This document shows, piece by piece, positions 23,953 through 36,800 of a stretch of 64,000 nucleotides of DNA. The stretch is taken from NCBI RefSeq assembly GCF_029873635.1, contig NC_080422.1:9331764-9395763 (forward strand), written 5' to 3'. The notes below the pieces were generated by a model. The model did no database searches. It worked only from the letters and a program-made list of their open reading frames with translations, and had not been told where the DNA came from. The stretch comes from Malania oleifera (taxonomy: Eukaryota > Streptophyta > Magnoliopsida > Santalales > Ximeniaceae). How positions within the stretch are numbered: position 1 is the stretch's first letter; each line of letters opens with the position of its first letter. The position numbers and the translations under genes are program-made.

Positions 23953-24362
23953 TGTAGGGAATTAACACAAAATTCCCAGATCCTATGAGAAACAAAAAAT
24001 AGAAAAAATCCACGCCAAAGAAAAATAATCACACGTGCAAGACAATATTTATATGGTTCGACAATTTTGCCTACCTCCACGGAGTTACAAGGATTTCACT
24101 ATGATCAAGAAAAAAAAAAATAGAGATTGCGGCTATACAATGTTTTCTCTCTCGCTCTCAAAATGACGGCCAAACCTAATCACTAAAAAAACAATAGTTT
24201 TATATGCTACATACAAGGTTCCTAATGGACTACAAAATGGACCCAAAAAATGTTCCCGGCCTATCGGCCCAACTCTTCGCTCCTAAGGATAGAAATCTCT
24301 CACTAATAAAAAAGTCGGATCATCATCTAGATCAAACGCAATTAGGCTCCTCAAAGCCAACA
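23953..24362 (-). mobile_element. Solo LTR, 410 bp, copy 2 of a pair
   Basis: TGTAGGGAATT...AAGCCAACA, flanked by TTAAG (23948-23952) and CTAAG (24363-24367), a duplication with one mismatch. It is the same family as 22142-22503 but diverged, with about 50 extra bases in the middle. The leader motif is at 24045-24080. Confidence 0.8.
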
Positions 24363-24743
24363 CTAAGTGATGAGAAAGAATGAAGAAAGTTGTAGAATTG
24401 AACTTTGTTTTATTTAGAAAATTATATTTCATGCGTATGTTTTCTCTATGAATTAAAAAATAAGAAAAATCTAATAAAAAACACTTAAATAGAACTAATA
24501 AAAAATTTAAAAACTAATGCAAATCTAATTATTGAGGTTTGAAAACATACTCCCCCAAACTTCAAAGTACTCTAACTAGCCGAACAATACCATGATAGAA
24601 CACTCCTTTTTCTTGACGGTAGAAGTGAATGAAGATACGAAGAGATAGAAAATAATTATGTAATTGGGAACAAGAAAAACATTTTAATAAAAAAAGGAAA
24701 TTACAGATAAGTAATAAAAATATGGCCGCAGTGTCATCTGCTC

Positions 24744-24815
24744 GCGTTTGTAGTCCAACGGTTAGGATAATTGCCTTCCAAGCAATAGACCCGGGTTCGA
24801 CTCCCGGCAAACGCA
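24744..24815 (+). tRNA. tRNA-Gly (anticodon TCC)
   Basis: 72 nt cloverleaf. The acceptor stem GCGTTTG pairs fully with CAAACGC (24808-24814) and the discriminator is A24815. The anticodon stem ATTGC/GCAAT encloses the 7-base loop CTTCCAA with anticodon TCC at 24777-24779. The T arm is CCGGG TTCGACT CCCGG. Internal promoter A box TAGTCCAACGG and B box GGTTCGACTCC are intact. There is no intron. CCA is not encoded, as expected in a nuclear gene. A TTTT stretch at 24851-24854 can end Pol III transcription. It reads GGA glycine codons in translation. Confidence 0.96.
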
Positions 24816-26682
24816 TTGAATCCTCAAGGCCTTAAGCAGATTTAATATAATTTTATTGTTTCTTAAAAACTTGCACGATATATAATTTTTATACTTCAGT
24901 AAACAGCAAGTAAGAGGAAAAAAATTATTAATTTAACATAAAATTTGTACGCAATATTCAAGTAAACCTTCTTAAAATGAAAAATAATTTATCAAAGTAA
25001 TATTTCTGCTGAATTAACTACTATTAATTTGGGTGAATTTTAATTAGATGTAGAAACCATAACTTGAGTTCAAATTGTTAATCAATGATCGAAACCTTTT
25101 TTTTTTTTTTTTTGCTAAGCAATCTAAAACCTTGTGGGCCTTCAATTAATAAAAATTATTTACAGAAATATATAAGACAAACCATTAGATATGTTCTAAT
25201 TTTTATTTTTATTTTCAAAAAATCAATGAATTATTTGATATCAGTGTCAAAAATTATGCAAGCAAAAATCAGAAAAAAAAACGAATTATACTAAGTTTTT
25301 ATTTTAATTATATTTTAAAAATTTACATGTTCATTTTAATTAATTATATTCTTTTATGAATACTTTAATCCATAAAAGTTGATTCTAAATACTAAAGTAT
25401 ATACTAAACTAATAATATATTTTATAATTATAAATTATAAATCTTATTTCAAAGTTTCACTAAAAATGAGAAAATGAAAAATAAAACAAATATCAACACA
25501 AACATATGAATTACTATGTTTGTTTACTGTAAATAATAAAAACAGAAACTAAAAATAATATAAGAGTAGATCGTTATAACAATTAAAAATCACAAATTTT
25601 GGTTTTAAGTTATGCACAATAAAAAAAAAATATGGTATCATAACTTACTCTTGATTGCACGATAATAAAAATAAAGAAAAACAAAAACAAAAATGACACC
25701 AAATAAATATCTTGTATTGCAAGTGAGCTATTATTATTCTTTTTTTTTTTTTGAAAAAAAAAAAAGAGCGAGAGAGAGAGAGAGAGAGAGCTTGTAAATT
25801 CATAATAGAAATAATTAATAAATTCCAACATTTAAATTTACAAAAAATAAGAACAATATTATTATCATTTTGGATCTTAGAGATGAAAGATAAGTTAGAT
25901 TCATCTAATGAATTTTGTAACACTTAACAATGGACAAAGGATCAAGATGAGGAACTAGCAAGTTGAAACTATTAAATTGATTGCATGTTTAATGTATAGG
26001 GAGTGAATGGACTCGAGCCGAATGTAATTAATTTTATCAATAAATTTCTTCAGGTTTGTTGTTCAAATTTCTATTAAGCTTCATTCTCAACTCTTTCTAT
26101 TATGAACCTAAACGTGGGATGATCGTAATATCAACTTAAACCTTTTGTTGGATGTATGAGAGTTTGGATTTTAGACTTTAAATTTGAACTTGTGTGCATT
26201 TGAATCAAATGTAATATAAAATTGTATGAATTTTAACTGAATACAGACAAATATAAATCCTAATTTTGAGATTTGATTGAATTAGGTCAAAATAATATTT
26301 TAGGCAAAGAATAGATATGCTAATGCAAGCTTAAATTTTTTTTTCCCTAGAAATCAATCATCGAATGAAAAGGAGAGAACCATATACACATGAACTCAAG
26401 AAAATTAATTTAGTACATGGTTGTTATTTTATGGGATTCCAATTAATATACACAAATTTAAAAACAATTTTTTTTTAATATCGATTTAGTTTAATATGAT
26501 TTTATGGAAAACATTTATGTCATCTAATATTTATTATGGTGGAATAGAGAAAATTGAAAGTGAAGTAAGATTTTCAAAATATTTTATGACTATAAATACC
26601 TCCATTCTATCCTTACATTCAAATCATTAGGGTTTTTTTTTTTTTTTAGTTTGTGCTTTTTAATGAATAACAAAATTATCTC
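24816..26682. other. AT-rich intergenic sequence
   Basis: No gene is supported. It contains poly-A/T runs and an (AG)n tract at about 25767-25791. Short open frames here come from these tracts. Confidence 0.55.
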
Positions 26683-28958
26683 TGTTGACCTTATAGGTTA
26701 TGCTCGGTTTTGATTATGACAAATACTCATTGTTTCTAATGAGTGTTTGAGGTTTTGTGTAGGAGCTAAAATTGTCAAAATTGAGATGGGCACAAAGCAA
26801 GTAAAGATTGAAGATCATTGTGTTGTAATATATATAATTCATTCATGTAATTAGTCTGTAATAGTAAATAGGGATTGGTTTGTAATAAGCTCACACACAT
26901 CACATGCATGATATAATAGGTAAGCTCAAACAAACTGTAAACTAAAAGTGACCTTAGAAAGACTTTAGGGTTTACCCTTAGGTCGACCAAAGGTCGACCA
27001 ACACCTAATTTTTTGATTGTCTTCAAAAGGACCCAAAAATGACCCTAAGACACTCACCATTGCACCTATGAATGTTAGGCACTTCATTAGGGTTTGAGTG
27101 AATTATAACATGATTGAAATGCACACATTGTACACTTTCGGTCGACCGACCTTGGCAATTCATTCTGCCTCGGTCGACCGAAATTGGCCTAGGTCAATAG
27201 TTGACCAAGGTCCCAATCGACCGAACCAGTGTAGTTCAAATCCCCCGGTCGACCGAAACCTCCTAAGGTCAACAAATTGATCATCTGGTCGACCGAGCCA
27301 AAATTGAATACCAACTACCTAGTCGACCGAGGGTCCTCGGGAGAAGTCCCAACGGTCTGATCGACCGAACCATTCAGTTCAAAATGGCATGGTCGACCGA
27401 ACCTCGGAGAAATGGAAAATCGCCCTTTGGATAGACAATTTCGATCAACCGAGTCTCCAGTTCAAAAGTGTCATAGTTAACCGAACCATATGAACTTTGG
27501 TTGACCGAAATGGTTCTGGTTGACCGGACCTCTCGGGCTGATTTTTTACCGTGGTTAAAATATTTTAAACAGGGTTAAATTAATTAAAATGTCCTTAATC
27601 TTTCCTAATAATGCCGGATAGGTCCCCAACAGTCATAATTCATGGGGTGTCTATATATATCCCTTCATTTGGAAAAATTAGCAACATATTAGTAAATTTG
27701 ATTATGGAGAATTCTTTGAAAATTCAAAAACCCATAATACTCATTTTCGAGCCTCCTACACTCATACTTACCTTCTCATACTGATTAAACCCTCTGTAAG
27801 TTGAATGAGTGTTAGTCTAAATAAGTTTGCTCTCCCACTCTTAATTGATTGATTCGATTTCTTACGAGAGCTAAACTTAAGTGTTCTTATGGGGCTTTTG
27901 CTAATAAGTCTATCCTAAGAAGACTTGTATTGAACTTCCAAGTGTTGCATTTTCGTTGCAATAACTTAGGAAGTTTTGTATTTGTTTTGGGTTGCAAAAG
28001 GTTTTCTAAACTTACTCAAATATCTTGTGGGATTTACTTTGATATATTTGTGAAAAGATATTTGTGTTTGTGATATTGGTCTTTGTTGCAATATCTATTC
28101 AAATACATATCATTTTGCTGAATACAAATATTACATATATCTTGCAAACCAAGCATATACATTATTCACGTGATTGATATATTCTGCACTTTGGAATATT
28201 TGAAACTTGAGTGATATCTTTGTTTGAGCACCTTGATTGAGAACATCTTGAAATACAAAGATTGCTTGTTGACACTCTCACGTACTCATCACACTGAGAG
28301 CAAATATTTTGAGAGTTGAAATATTGGACCACACTGAGCTTACATATTAAATCATATTGTGGTGTATGTAATTGCTCGTATTTGGGAACATATCTGCTTT
28401 ACACGAAAGCACAATCACTGTACCAATATAATTTGATTGCAAAATCTGTTGTATTTCCAGGCACGGGCCTGAAGAGGAAAACTAGCCCTAGAATAGTCCC
28501 GGATTGGCTTAGACCCGGTTAGGAAAGTTAGGTGCGACATCCTGTTAAGGCGTGTAGGTTGAGGTCAGCCCCGCTAATTGACCTGGTTAAGATTGAGGTC
28601 AGCCCTATGGTAATTGACCTGGTTGTAATCGGTGTCGCTCCACCCTTAAGTGAGTTATTAGTGGAATCCTCGGGCTTGCGAGCTAGAGGCGGGGACGTAG
28701 GCACAGTTGGCCAAACCCCGATAACATATCGTGTGTCTGTTCATATTTCAGCACTTCATATTTAACGCACGTGTATGTTATTATGTGAATGATGCGCTTG
28801 ATTTAAATTTTTGTATCGTATATTTATCGGCGTATTTGGAACTGCATAAAAAGACCCTAGGTTGTAATATTCATCTAATTTCTAGTTCAACTTAGGAGAA
28901 AAGTTTAAAATTCCAATTCACCCCCCCCCCCCTTCTTGGGAATACACCAATTCTAACA
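26683..28958 (+). mobile_element. Solo LTR, 2.3 kb, plus orientation, with GTCGAC palindrome cluster
   Basis: TGTTGACCTTATAGG...CCAATTCTAACA, flanked by perfect ATCTC duplications (26678-26682, 28959-28963). Its right end has a C run and CTTCTTGGGAATACACC, the counterpart of the CCCAAGAGGGGGGTGAATTGG end of the solo LTR at 60746 read on the other strand, so the two belong to one broad LTR group. At 26981-27530 there are about 15 imperfect copies of GGTCGACCGA. A TATA-like CTATATATAT follows at 27651-27660. No coding region is present. Confidence 0.8.
26981..27530. repeat. Cluster of GGTCGACCGA palindromes
   Basis: Copies start near 26981, 26992, 27140, 27172, 27199, 27216, 27247, 27287, 27321, 27360, 27391, 27442, 27476, 27499 and 27518. 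The core GTCGAC is intact in about half. In others it reads GTTGAC, ATCGAC, ATCAAC or GTTAAC, as expected from CpG decay. Spacing is irregular (11 to about 140 bp), so this is not a simple tandem array. Confidence 0.85.
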
Positions 28959-28963
28959 ATCTC

Positions 28964-30606
28964 ATTTTAAAACTATCAACATTCGTATAAAAATTAGAAA
29001 AAAAAAATACTTCTATTTAAAAAAAAATAAAAAATGAAATGATACTATGACAGTACTAGACTATCATTGTACTGTTGCTCAATGTGTCTTGACTAAATTT
29101 GCCTAGATTGAATTTCTATTTTACTTTAGCACAATTAGAAATAAGTCAGGTTACAACTCAATCACTAGCCTATCTCGACTTGTCACTCTTAGGAGTTGGT
29201 GGAACTCCTTAAGGGAAGAAAAGTAGTGGGATGTAAATGGGTATTTCGGAAGAAAAATAATATTTCAGAGAGAGATGATAAATGACTCAAGGCTAGACTA
29301 GTGGCAAAAAGGTATTCCCAAAGGGAAGGGATAGACTATGATTAGGTATTTTTTCTAATTATTTGACATACCTCTCTTTGGATTTTACTAATCATGGTAG
29401 CTTAGTTCGATTTGAAGTTAGAGTAGTTGGATGTTAAAACAAAATTTCTTCATGATGACTTAGAGGAGCAACTTTATATAAAATAGTTAGAAGGTTTCAA
29501 GGAACTTGAGAAGAAGAATGATGTTTACAAATTAAGGAAATCATTGTATGGTTTGAAGCAATTGTCAAGGCAATGGTACAAAAAACTTTGATTCAAATAT
29601 GATAAGTATCGAATATACCTACTGTGAATATAATTGTTGTTTATTTTAAAAGTCTATCTAATGGTTTATTTATCCTACTATTATTTGTTGATGATATGCT
29701 AGTTGATATAAAGAATATTCGCAATATCAATAGTTTAAACCTTTATTAAGTAAAAAATTTGAGATAAAGGATCTTGGTGCTGTAAAGAAGATCCTTGGGA
29801 TGGAAATACACAGAGATAGGAAAAATTGAAAGCTTTGGGTCTCTCAAAAAGCTTATATAGAAAGGTGTAAGAGAGATTTAGCATTAGCAATGCTAATCTA
29901 GTGTTCACCCGATTGGAAAATCATTTCAAGTCATCTTCAACACAATGTCCACAATTAGATGAGAATGTGGAGGTGATGTCAAGGGTATCATATGCAAATT
30001 AATGCAGTGGGTTGCTTAATGTATGTCATGGTTTGTACTCGTTCAGATCTTACACATGCAATTAGTGTAATGAGTAAGTTTATGACAAATCTAGGCAATA
30101 AGAATTGAGATGCTTCGAAGTGGGTCCTTAGGTACTTGAAAAGCACTACAGATTTTGACATTGAGTTTCATACAAGATAGCATTCAACTTTAATATAAGG
30201 ATTCATTGATGCAAATTCTGCAAGAGATTTAGATGATAGGAGGTCCACCATAAGTTATGTATTCACACTACGGTAGGTGGACCTATTTGTTGGAAATTCA
30301 TATTATAGTCAATTGTTACATTATCTACCACTGAGGCAAAATAAATGGAGCTAATTGAGGCTGCAAAGGAGGCTTTGTGATTTAATTTGGTCACAAAACC
30401 ATACATAGAGCAACAAACTATTCATTTGCATTGTACAACCAAAGTGTTATTTACTTAACACTGAATCAAGTCTATCATGCTAGAGCAAAGCACAATATTG
30501 AACTTAGATATCACAAGGTACAAGAGTTGATCGGTAATAATGAGATTCAATTAGTTAATGTGACTAAACAAGAAAATGCAAATGATATATTGATGAAGAT
30601 TGTTAT
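28964..30606 (+). mobile_element. Copia pol remnant, plus strand
   Basis: From about 29185 the translated pieces match copia reverse transcriptase (KVVGCKWVFRKK, KLRKSLYGLKQ) and RNase H up to YHARAKHNIELRYHKVQELI and NANDIL near 30600. No LTRs of its own are seen. It stops where the LTR at 30607 begins and starts after the AT-rich stretch right of the solo LTR. Broken in many places; old. Confidence 0.75.
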
Positions 30607-32332
30607 TGTAGCGCCTCGCCCGCCACGTAGGGCCCGGGGTGCTACTTTAGTAACGTCTGTGTACCTGATACCATATTCATTCTATAAATACAACGGAAAT
30701 AAATAATACATTCTCCAAAATCCATTACTAGAGTTCTAAACTGCTAATATACATAGAAATCTCCCCAATATCCATATTACAATCCAAAATACAATACAAA
30801 ACCCAACTTAATCCATACAACTATATTACATACCCAGGGACTTCAAACACAACTTAATTACACTGGAGTTCATTACAGACACTCACAACAACTAACTGGC
30901 TACCACCCTGCCCGGGGTTCGCTATACTCGACCTCGAGATGGTCCTGAAAAGATAATTTGTATATTGGGATGAGACACTTCTCGGTAAGGAAGATTAAGT
31001 TAACATCAATGTGTGGTTAGCATGCATTTAGTGTTTATAGAAAACATTCATCCTTCATTTAACCGAAAATAGCTATTTTACATTGTACTCACTTTACACA
31101 GTTGAAAATACTCGTCTCGTTTCCATAGTATAAACAGTTCAGTAAATAAGTAACATCATTTACATAAATCTACAGATATGCATAAAAGACACTCCTTAGG
31201 ACTAAACACCATTTACTTCCCCCATGTTACAGGTTATGTGGCTCGAAGGCTAGACTAAGCCCTGGGGATCAATCTAGACAAAGTCAAAATCATCCATCTA
31301 CTAACTACGTCTGCAGGCATCCAAAACCCAGTTGCGGGTCCAATTGTTTTACCACTTCCTGGTTCAGACTTCCAGAGAAGGTACCACCTTTCCGTAGGCT
31401 AATTGGTTGAAACCACCCTACACTTCTATTCAGAATAGTGTGGGCGCACATAACCAAATACTGAATCTCTAGCAACGATATTCTGCTTATAATACGACTG
31501 GTTCTCATTGTTCCTAAAGCATATCATGCAATTTAAGTAATAAAAACTGTAGTTCAAGCTCATTTCGTATAAAACCTGTCATATTATAAAACTCGGCCTC
31601 CGGCCGTCAAATAAAACCCGGCCCCGGCCATCAAATAAAACCTGGCCCCCAACCGTCATATACAACTCGGCTCACAACTGCTAAACAAAATCCCACCCCC
31701 CGACCGTCATATACAACTCGGCTCACAGCCGCTATATCAAATCTCTGTATTTTTCACAAATAGTTCCAGTATTTCACAAACATTCACAAACTCGGTTATA
31801 CTATAATCCCCAAAATAATATTCACCTGCCACATGATTTTAGTATTTTGAATATAGCTCGTAGGCAACCAAGAAACACAGTATATTTATTTTATAAGGTC
31901 AAACCAAACTTTCCACCATTCATTTTTAACTCAAAATACCATATCATATATCTTAGGTTTGGAAAAAGGTCCATTTTGAACGGTTGGTTTTCGAAATAAC
32001 AACTGAAAACATATATATACATACATACGAAGCAGTTTGATCGGTTCAAATTTAATAAAATTCTGACTTAACTTAATATCCTTACTTGTTTACTGAAAGA
32101 GTTCCTAAAGCCCACCCTACGGCGATATGGAGCCCAAATCCTGAAACCACATTTCCCTCAGTTTAATCAACTCAAATCCCAAAATAACAATCATTGAACA
32201 TCCTCAGGCCCATACTTCCCATTTAAACAGTTAAATGCTAGACAAATAGCTCATTTCTACCCTTACCTCAACTTTGGGGTGATGCTTGGAAAGACCCAAT
32301 TCAAAAATCCACTCCGCTAGTGTAACAACCCC
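30607..32332 (-). mobile_element. Partial gypsy-type LTR, minus orientation, inserted in the copia remnant
   Basis: Starts TGTAGCGCCTCGCC on the plus strand, directly after copia RNase H sequence. Read on the minus strand it is homologous to the 3' two-thirds of the LTR at 37556-45290, for example the blocks around 31000-31110 and 42990-43120, and GGTATCAGGTACACAGACGT versus GGTATCAGATACACGGACGT. It breaks off at 32332, where another LTR begins. Confidence 0.7.
31575..31740. repeat. GC-rich minisatellite in the LTR
   Basis: Six or seven imperfect units of about 25 bp such as ACTCGGCCTCCGGCCGTCAAAT. A two-unit version (GATGGCCGCAAGGGCCGAGTT) sits at 40447-40503, at the equivalent place in the related LTR. 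Confidence 0.75.
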
Positions 32333-32449
32333 AAAAATAATGTGCATGTAAATGTAAAAAAATTAAATTAAATTAATTAATTTTTAATTTTAAATAATAA
32401 TAATTATTAAATAAATAAAATGAAATGATAAAATAATATTATAATAATA

Positions 32450-32495
<46 letters not shown>

Positions 32496-32561
32496 ATCCT
32501 TCTTGAAAAATCAGGAAGGATTCAATTTAATTGAATCCTGAGGAGCGCCCCCTGCGCGAAT

Positions 32562-32642
<81 letters not shown>

Positions 32643-33859
32643 TCACGTTTCTCTCTCTCCTATGTTCCTCCTTCACTCTCTCCTTAATCTATTCTCCGAC
32701 ACTCGGCAGATCGAAAAACAAAAAATACCACTAGGATCCTATCTCCGCCATTGACATTTTCACCGGAGTGGATTTGTTGTAGAAGCGACGTAGGTGTCAC
32801 TCCTGGGGTAAGGTAACCTCTCACTGTCTCCTCAAAATTTCCCTAAATCTCCAGCCAACTTAACGATCGGACACCATCCCAGGGTCTTAGCTCCGATCCT
32901 CGTCATGTTGGCCAGAGCAGATTTTTAATTTGGATTTCCTAGACACCACTCCAAGGCTAGGGTAGGATAGTGAAAATATATCCATAAATTATTTTTAAAG
33001 TTTAATTAGTATTGGGAGTTGTGGGCCTGGGAAATATTAAAATAATTATTATTCTAGGGAGTTGAATTGATTAATTTAGAGGAAATGTGAATTTTACGGT
33101 TTTGAGTGTCGAACGTCACAAGCGTAGAATTTGGGTATTTTAGTCAGATCTCAATAAGTCAGGTAAGGGGAATAAATTATAGCAGTCTTTTCTAAAAATT
33201 ACTGGTTGGGAAATATGAGAATTTGAAATGTGATATTTTACTTGAAATTATTATGATATGAATATCATATGAAAATTGTGTGGCATATGATTTATACTGA
33301 AATGTATTTGAAATTGGGTTAAATGATTTACATTGAGAATAATGAGGTTATGAAATGTATATCGAAATATAAGATTTGAAATGTGGAAAATAATGAAAAA
33401 TTGAGCATAGATCTGTATGCTGGAAAATGGAAGAAATATGAAATGTTGATATTGTTTTACTGAGATATGTAGAAAAACGTGAAATGAAATATATATGAGA
33501 TAAAGTGTGTATTGAAATGTTGAGAATGAAATAGAAGAGGATGAGAACCTAGTGTGAATACTGAACTGTGAATATTGATATATGAATATGGAAATGGAAA
33601 TATTGCAATATGAATTCTGCAAAATGAATATTGAGATGTGGAAATTGAAATGTGAATCCTGAAATGTGTATACTGGAAATGTGAATATTGTAATGTAAAT
33701 GTTGCAATGTGAATATTGAAATGTGAATAATGCAACGTGAATACTGCATGGTGAATACTAATATGTGAAAGTGGAAAGGTGAAAATAAAAATCCTAATGG
33801 ATGGATTGCGATAATGAGCACAGTACCATTGCTAGTGGTGGTTACGAGGTATTATTTAT
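32333..33859 (+). mobile_element. LTR-like sequence left of the gypsy pol remnant
   Basis: Begins TGTAACAACCCC, the usual start of this gypsy LTR group. It contains (TA)n at about 32456-32490, (CT)n at 32566-32638 (about 36 units), CACTCCTGGGG as in the related LTR at 41089-41100, and AGTCAGGTAAGGGGAATAAA. It runs directly into protease sequence at about 33860. I treat it as a truncated LTR. Whether it is the original partner of the LTR at 37556 is doubtful, because their first parts differ. Confidence 0.55.
33549..33790. repeat. AT-rich minisatellite, 16-18 bp unit
   Basis: About 14 imperfect units near GTGAATATTGAAAT. It creates overlapping open frames on the minus strand that are repeat artefacts. 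Confidence 0.8.
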
Positions 33860-36800
33860 ATGCTTTCCCATAAAACTGTTGTGCTTTTTGATTCAGGCAC
33901 AACACACTTGTTTGTATCTAGAAGGTTTGTTAAAGAATGTGAATTAGAGACTCAACTGTTAGGAGTTGAGTTAAGTGTGGCCACGCCGATAGGATCGGTT
34001 GTTGTATGCAGTAAAGTGGTCAGGGATTACCCAGTGGGATTCAAGGGCGAAAGCTGCCTGCTAGCCCAATCATATTTCATATGCATAATTTTGACATTAT
34101 CCTAGGGATGGATTGGCTAGCCTCTAGCTACGCAAGCATCGACTGTCACAGGAAGGAGGTGGTATTCAGGCCTCCAGGGGAGTAGGAGTTTAAATTCAAA
34201 GGGTTATGTTTGCACTCTGCACCATGGATCCTTTCGGCAATTCAAGCAAGGAGATTACTTCTTGGGGGGGGGGGGGGGGGTGGGGTTTTCAAGGTACCTT
34301 ACATATGTGAAAGAAGCACCAAAGGAAGGACTAAAGCTGGAGGATATTCTAGTGATTCAAGAGTTTTCGGATGTTTTTCCCAAAGACTTACCGGGGTTAC
34401 CTCCTAATCGTGAGGTGGAGTTCGCCATTGAGTTGACTCTAGGATGGCGCCAATCTCCAAGGCTCCGTATCGAATGGCTCTGACTGAACTAAAAGAGCTA
34501 AAGGAGCAACTGCAGGAACTTTTGGATAATGGTTTCATTAAACCAAGTGTATCACCCTAGGAAGTGCTGATGTTATTTGTAAAGAAGAAGGATGGGTCGA
34601 TGAGGATGTGCATTGACTACTGGGAGATTAACAAGGTAACAATAAAGAATAAATACTCGTTACCGCAAATCAACGATCTGTTTGACCAACTGAAAGATAC
34701 TCAGGTTTTATCTAAGATTGATCTGCAATCCGGGTATCACCAGTTGAAGGTGAAATCAGAGGATGTATCAAAGACATCTTTTTGAACCCGGTATGACCAT
34801 TATGAATTTTTGGTTATGCCGTTTGGTTTAACGAATGCGCCTGTAGCATTCATGGATATGATGAATAGGGTGTTGCACGCGTACTTAGATCAGTTTGTGG
34901 TGGTATTCATTGATGACCTCCTGATCTATTCGAGGAGTTTTGCAAAGCATGAAGCTCATTTGAGGCTAGTACTTCTGGTACTCAGGGAGAAGAAATTGTT
35001 TGCTAAATTCAAGAAATGCGAGTTCTAACTAGAATAGGTTGCATTTCTAGGACATGTGGTGTCTAAGGAAGAAATTGTAGTATATCCAATTAAAGTGGAG
35101 GTAGTAGTAAAATGGGCAAGATCAACGAACGTACACAAGATCAAAAGTTTCTTGGGTCTAGTAGGGTACTATCGTCGATTCATCGAGGGTTTTTCTAGGC
35201 TGTCAAGTCCTTTGACACAACTTACAAGGAAAAACAGCAAGGTTTGAATGGACTAGTGAGTGTGAGCAGAGCTTCTAGGAGTTGAAGCAACGTCTAGTCA
35301 CAACCCCAGTATTGACCATTCCATCAGGAGATGAAGGTTACGTGATCTATAGTGACGCATCCCAGAAATGGCTCGAGTGTGTTTTGATGCAACAAGGTAA
35401 GGTTATTACGTATGCCTCTCATAAACTCAAGGAGTATAAGAAGAATTATCCTACACATGACTTAGAGCTGGCAGCAGTTGTATTTGCACTAAAGATCTGA
35501 CGACACTACTTATACGGTGAAAAGTACGAGATCTTTACTGATCATAACAGTCTCAAATACTTCTTCACTCAGAAGGAGTTGAATATGAGGCAACTCAGGT
35601 GACTTGAATTGATTAAAGACTACGACTGTACTATTGGTTACCACCTCGGGAAAACTAATGTGGTAGCAGATGCTTTGAGTCGGAAGTCAGTGCCTGCATC
35701 AGTCTCAGCAATTGGGATTCAGCACAAGATCAAGATGGACCAGGAAAGGTTGGGTGTAAAGTTAGTAGAGGGAAATCAACATTAGGAATTCATTCCTGGC
35801 GTGGTAGTGCAACCAATCTTATAAGAGAGGATTAGATCAGCTTAAATGAAAGATGTAGAGCTAGTAGAGATTATGAGGGGAATACAGGATGGTTGAACAC
35901 AGACTTTAATGTCTCTGATGACAAATTGTTGAGAATTTACACTCGGATCTGCGTGCCAAATGATGACGAGATTAATTGAACCATCCTAGAAGAGGCACAT
36001 TGCTCTTTATATACGGTACATCCAAGAAGCACAAATATGTACAAGGATCTACGAGGTTCTTTTTGGTGGTCTAGCATGAAAAGAGAGATCACCCATTTCA
36101 TAGAGCAGTGTTTGACGTGTCTGCAGGTGAAGGCGGAGCACCAGAGGCCAATTGGGCCACTACAGTCACTTGACATCCCAAAGTGGAAGTGGGAGCATAT
36201 CTCAATGGATTTTGTGTTAGGATTGCCTTTGGCGGTGCATAGGCAGAATGCTATCTGGGTTATAGTGGATCAGCTGACAAAGACTGCGCATTTTGTTTCG
36301 ATCAGGGTCAGCTATTCCATGGACAACCTGGCAGAGCTTTATGTGCAAGAGATAGTACGGCTTCATGGCATCCTAGTTTCTATAGTTTCAGATCGAGATC
36401 CAAGATTCACATCTTGTCTTTGGAAGAGTTTGCAGGACACTTTAGGATCTCAACTCACCTTCAGTACCATGTTTCACTTGCAGACTGATGCACAGTCTGA
36501 GAGGACCATTTAGATTTTGGAGGATACGCTGCGGGCATGTGTACTGGATTTCGATGGAAGTTGGATCAAGTATCTACCATTAGTTGAGTTCACATATAAT
36601 AACAACTATCAGGCCAATATCGAGATGGCACCATATGAGGCCTTGTATGGTCGCCAGTGTCGATTGCCGTTGTACTAGGATAAGGTAGGCGAACAGTAGG
36701 TGTTGGGATCGTAATTGGTTCAACAAACCTCTACAAAGATCAAACTTATCAGGGAGAGGATAAAGGCAGCATAGAGTCGGAAAAAGAGTTATGCAGATAC

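Noticed and set aside
24562-24816. 84-codon minus-strand open frame starting RLPGVEPGS
   Set aside because: It is the antisense of the tRNA-Gly gene plus AT-rich flank; this artefact protein is common in databases.
26981-27530. CRISPR-like array of short repeats
   Set aside because: Eukaryotic locus, irregular spacing, palindromes inside an LTR with target duplications, and no associated genes.
33251-33821. Overlapping minus-strand frames rich in HIHISIFT-like repeats
   Set aside because: Products of the 16-18 bp AT-rich minisatellite.
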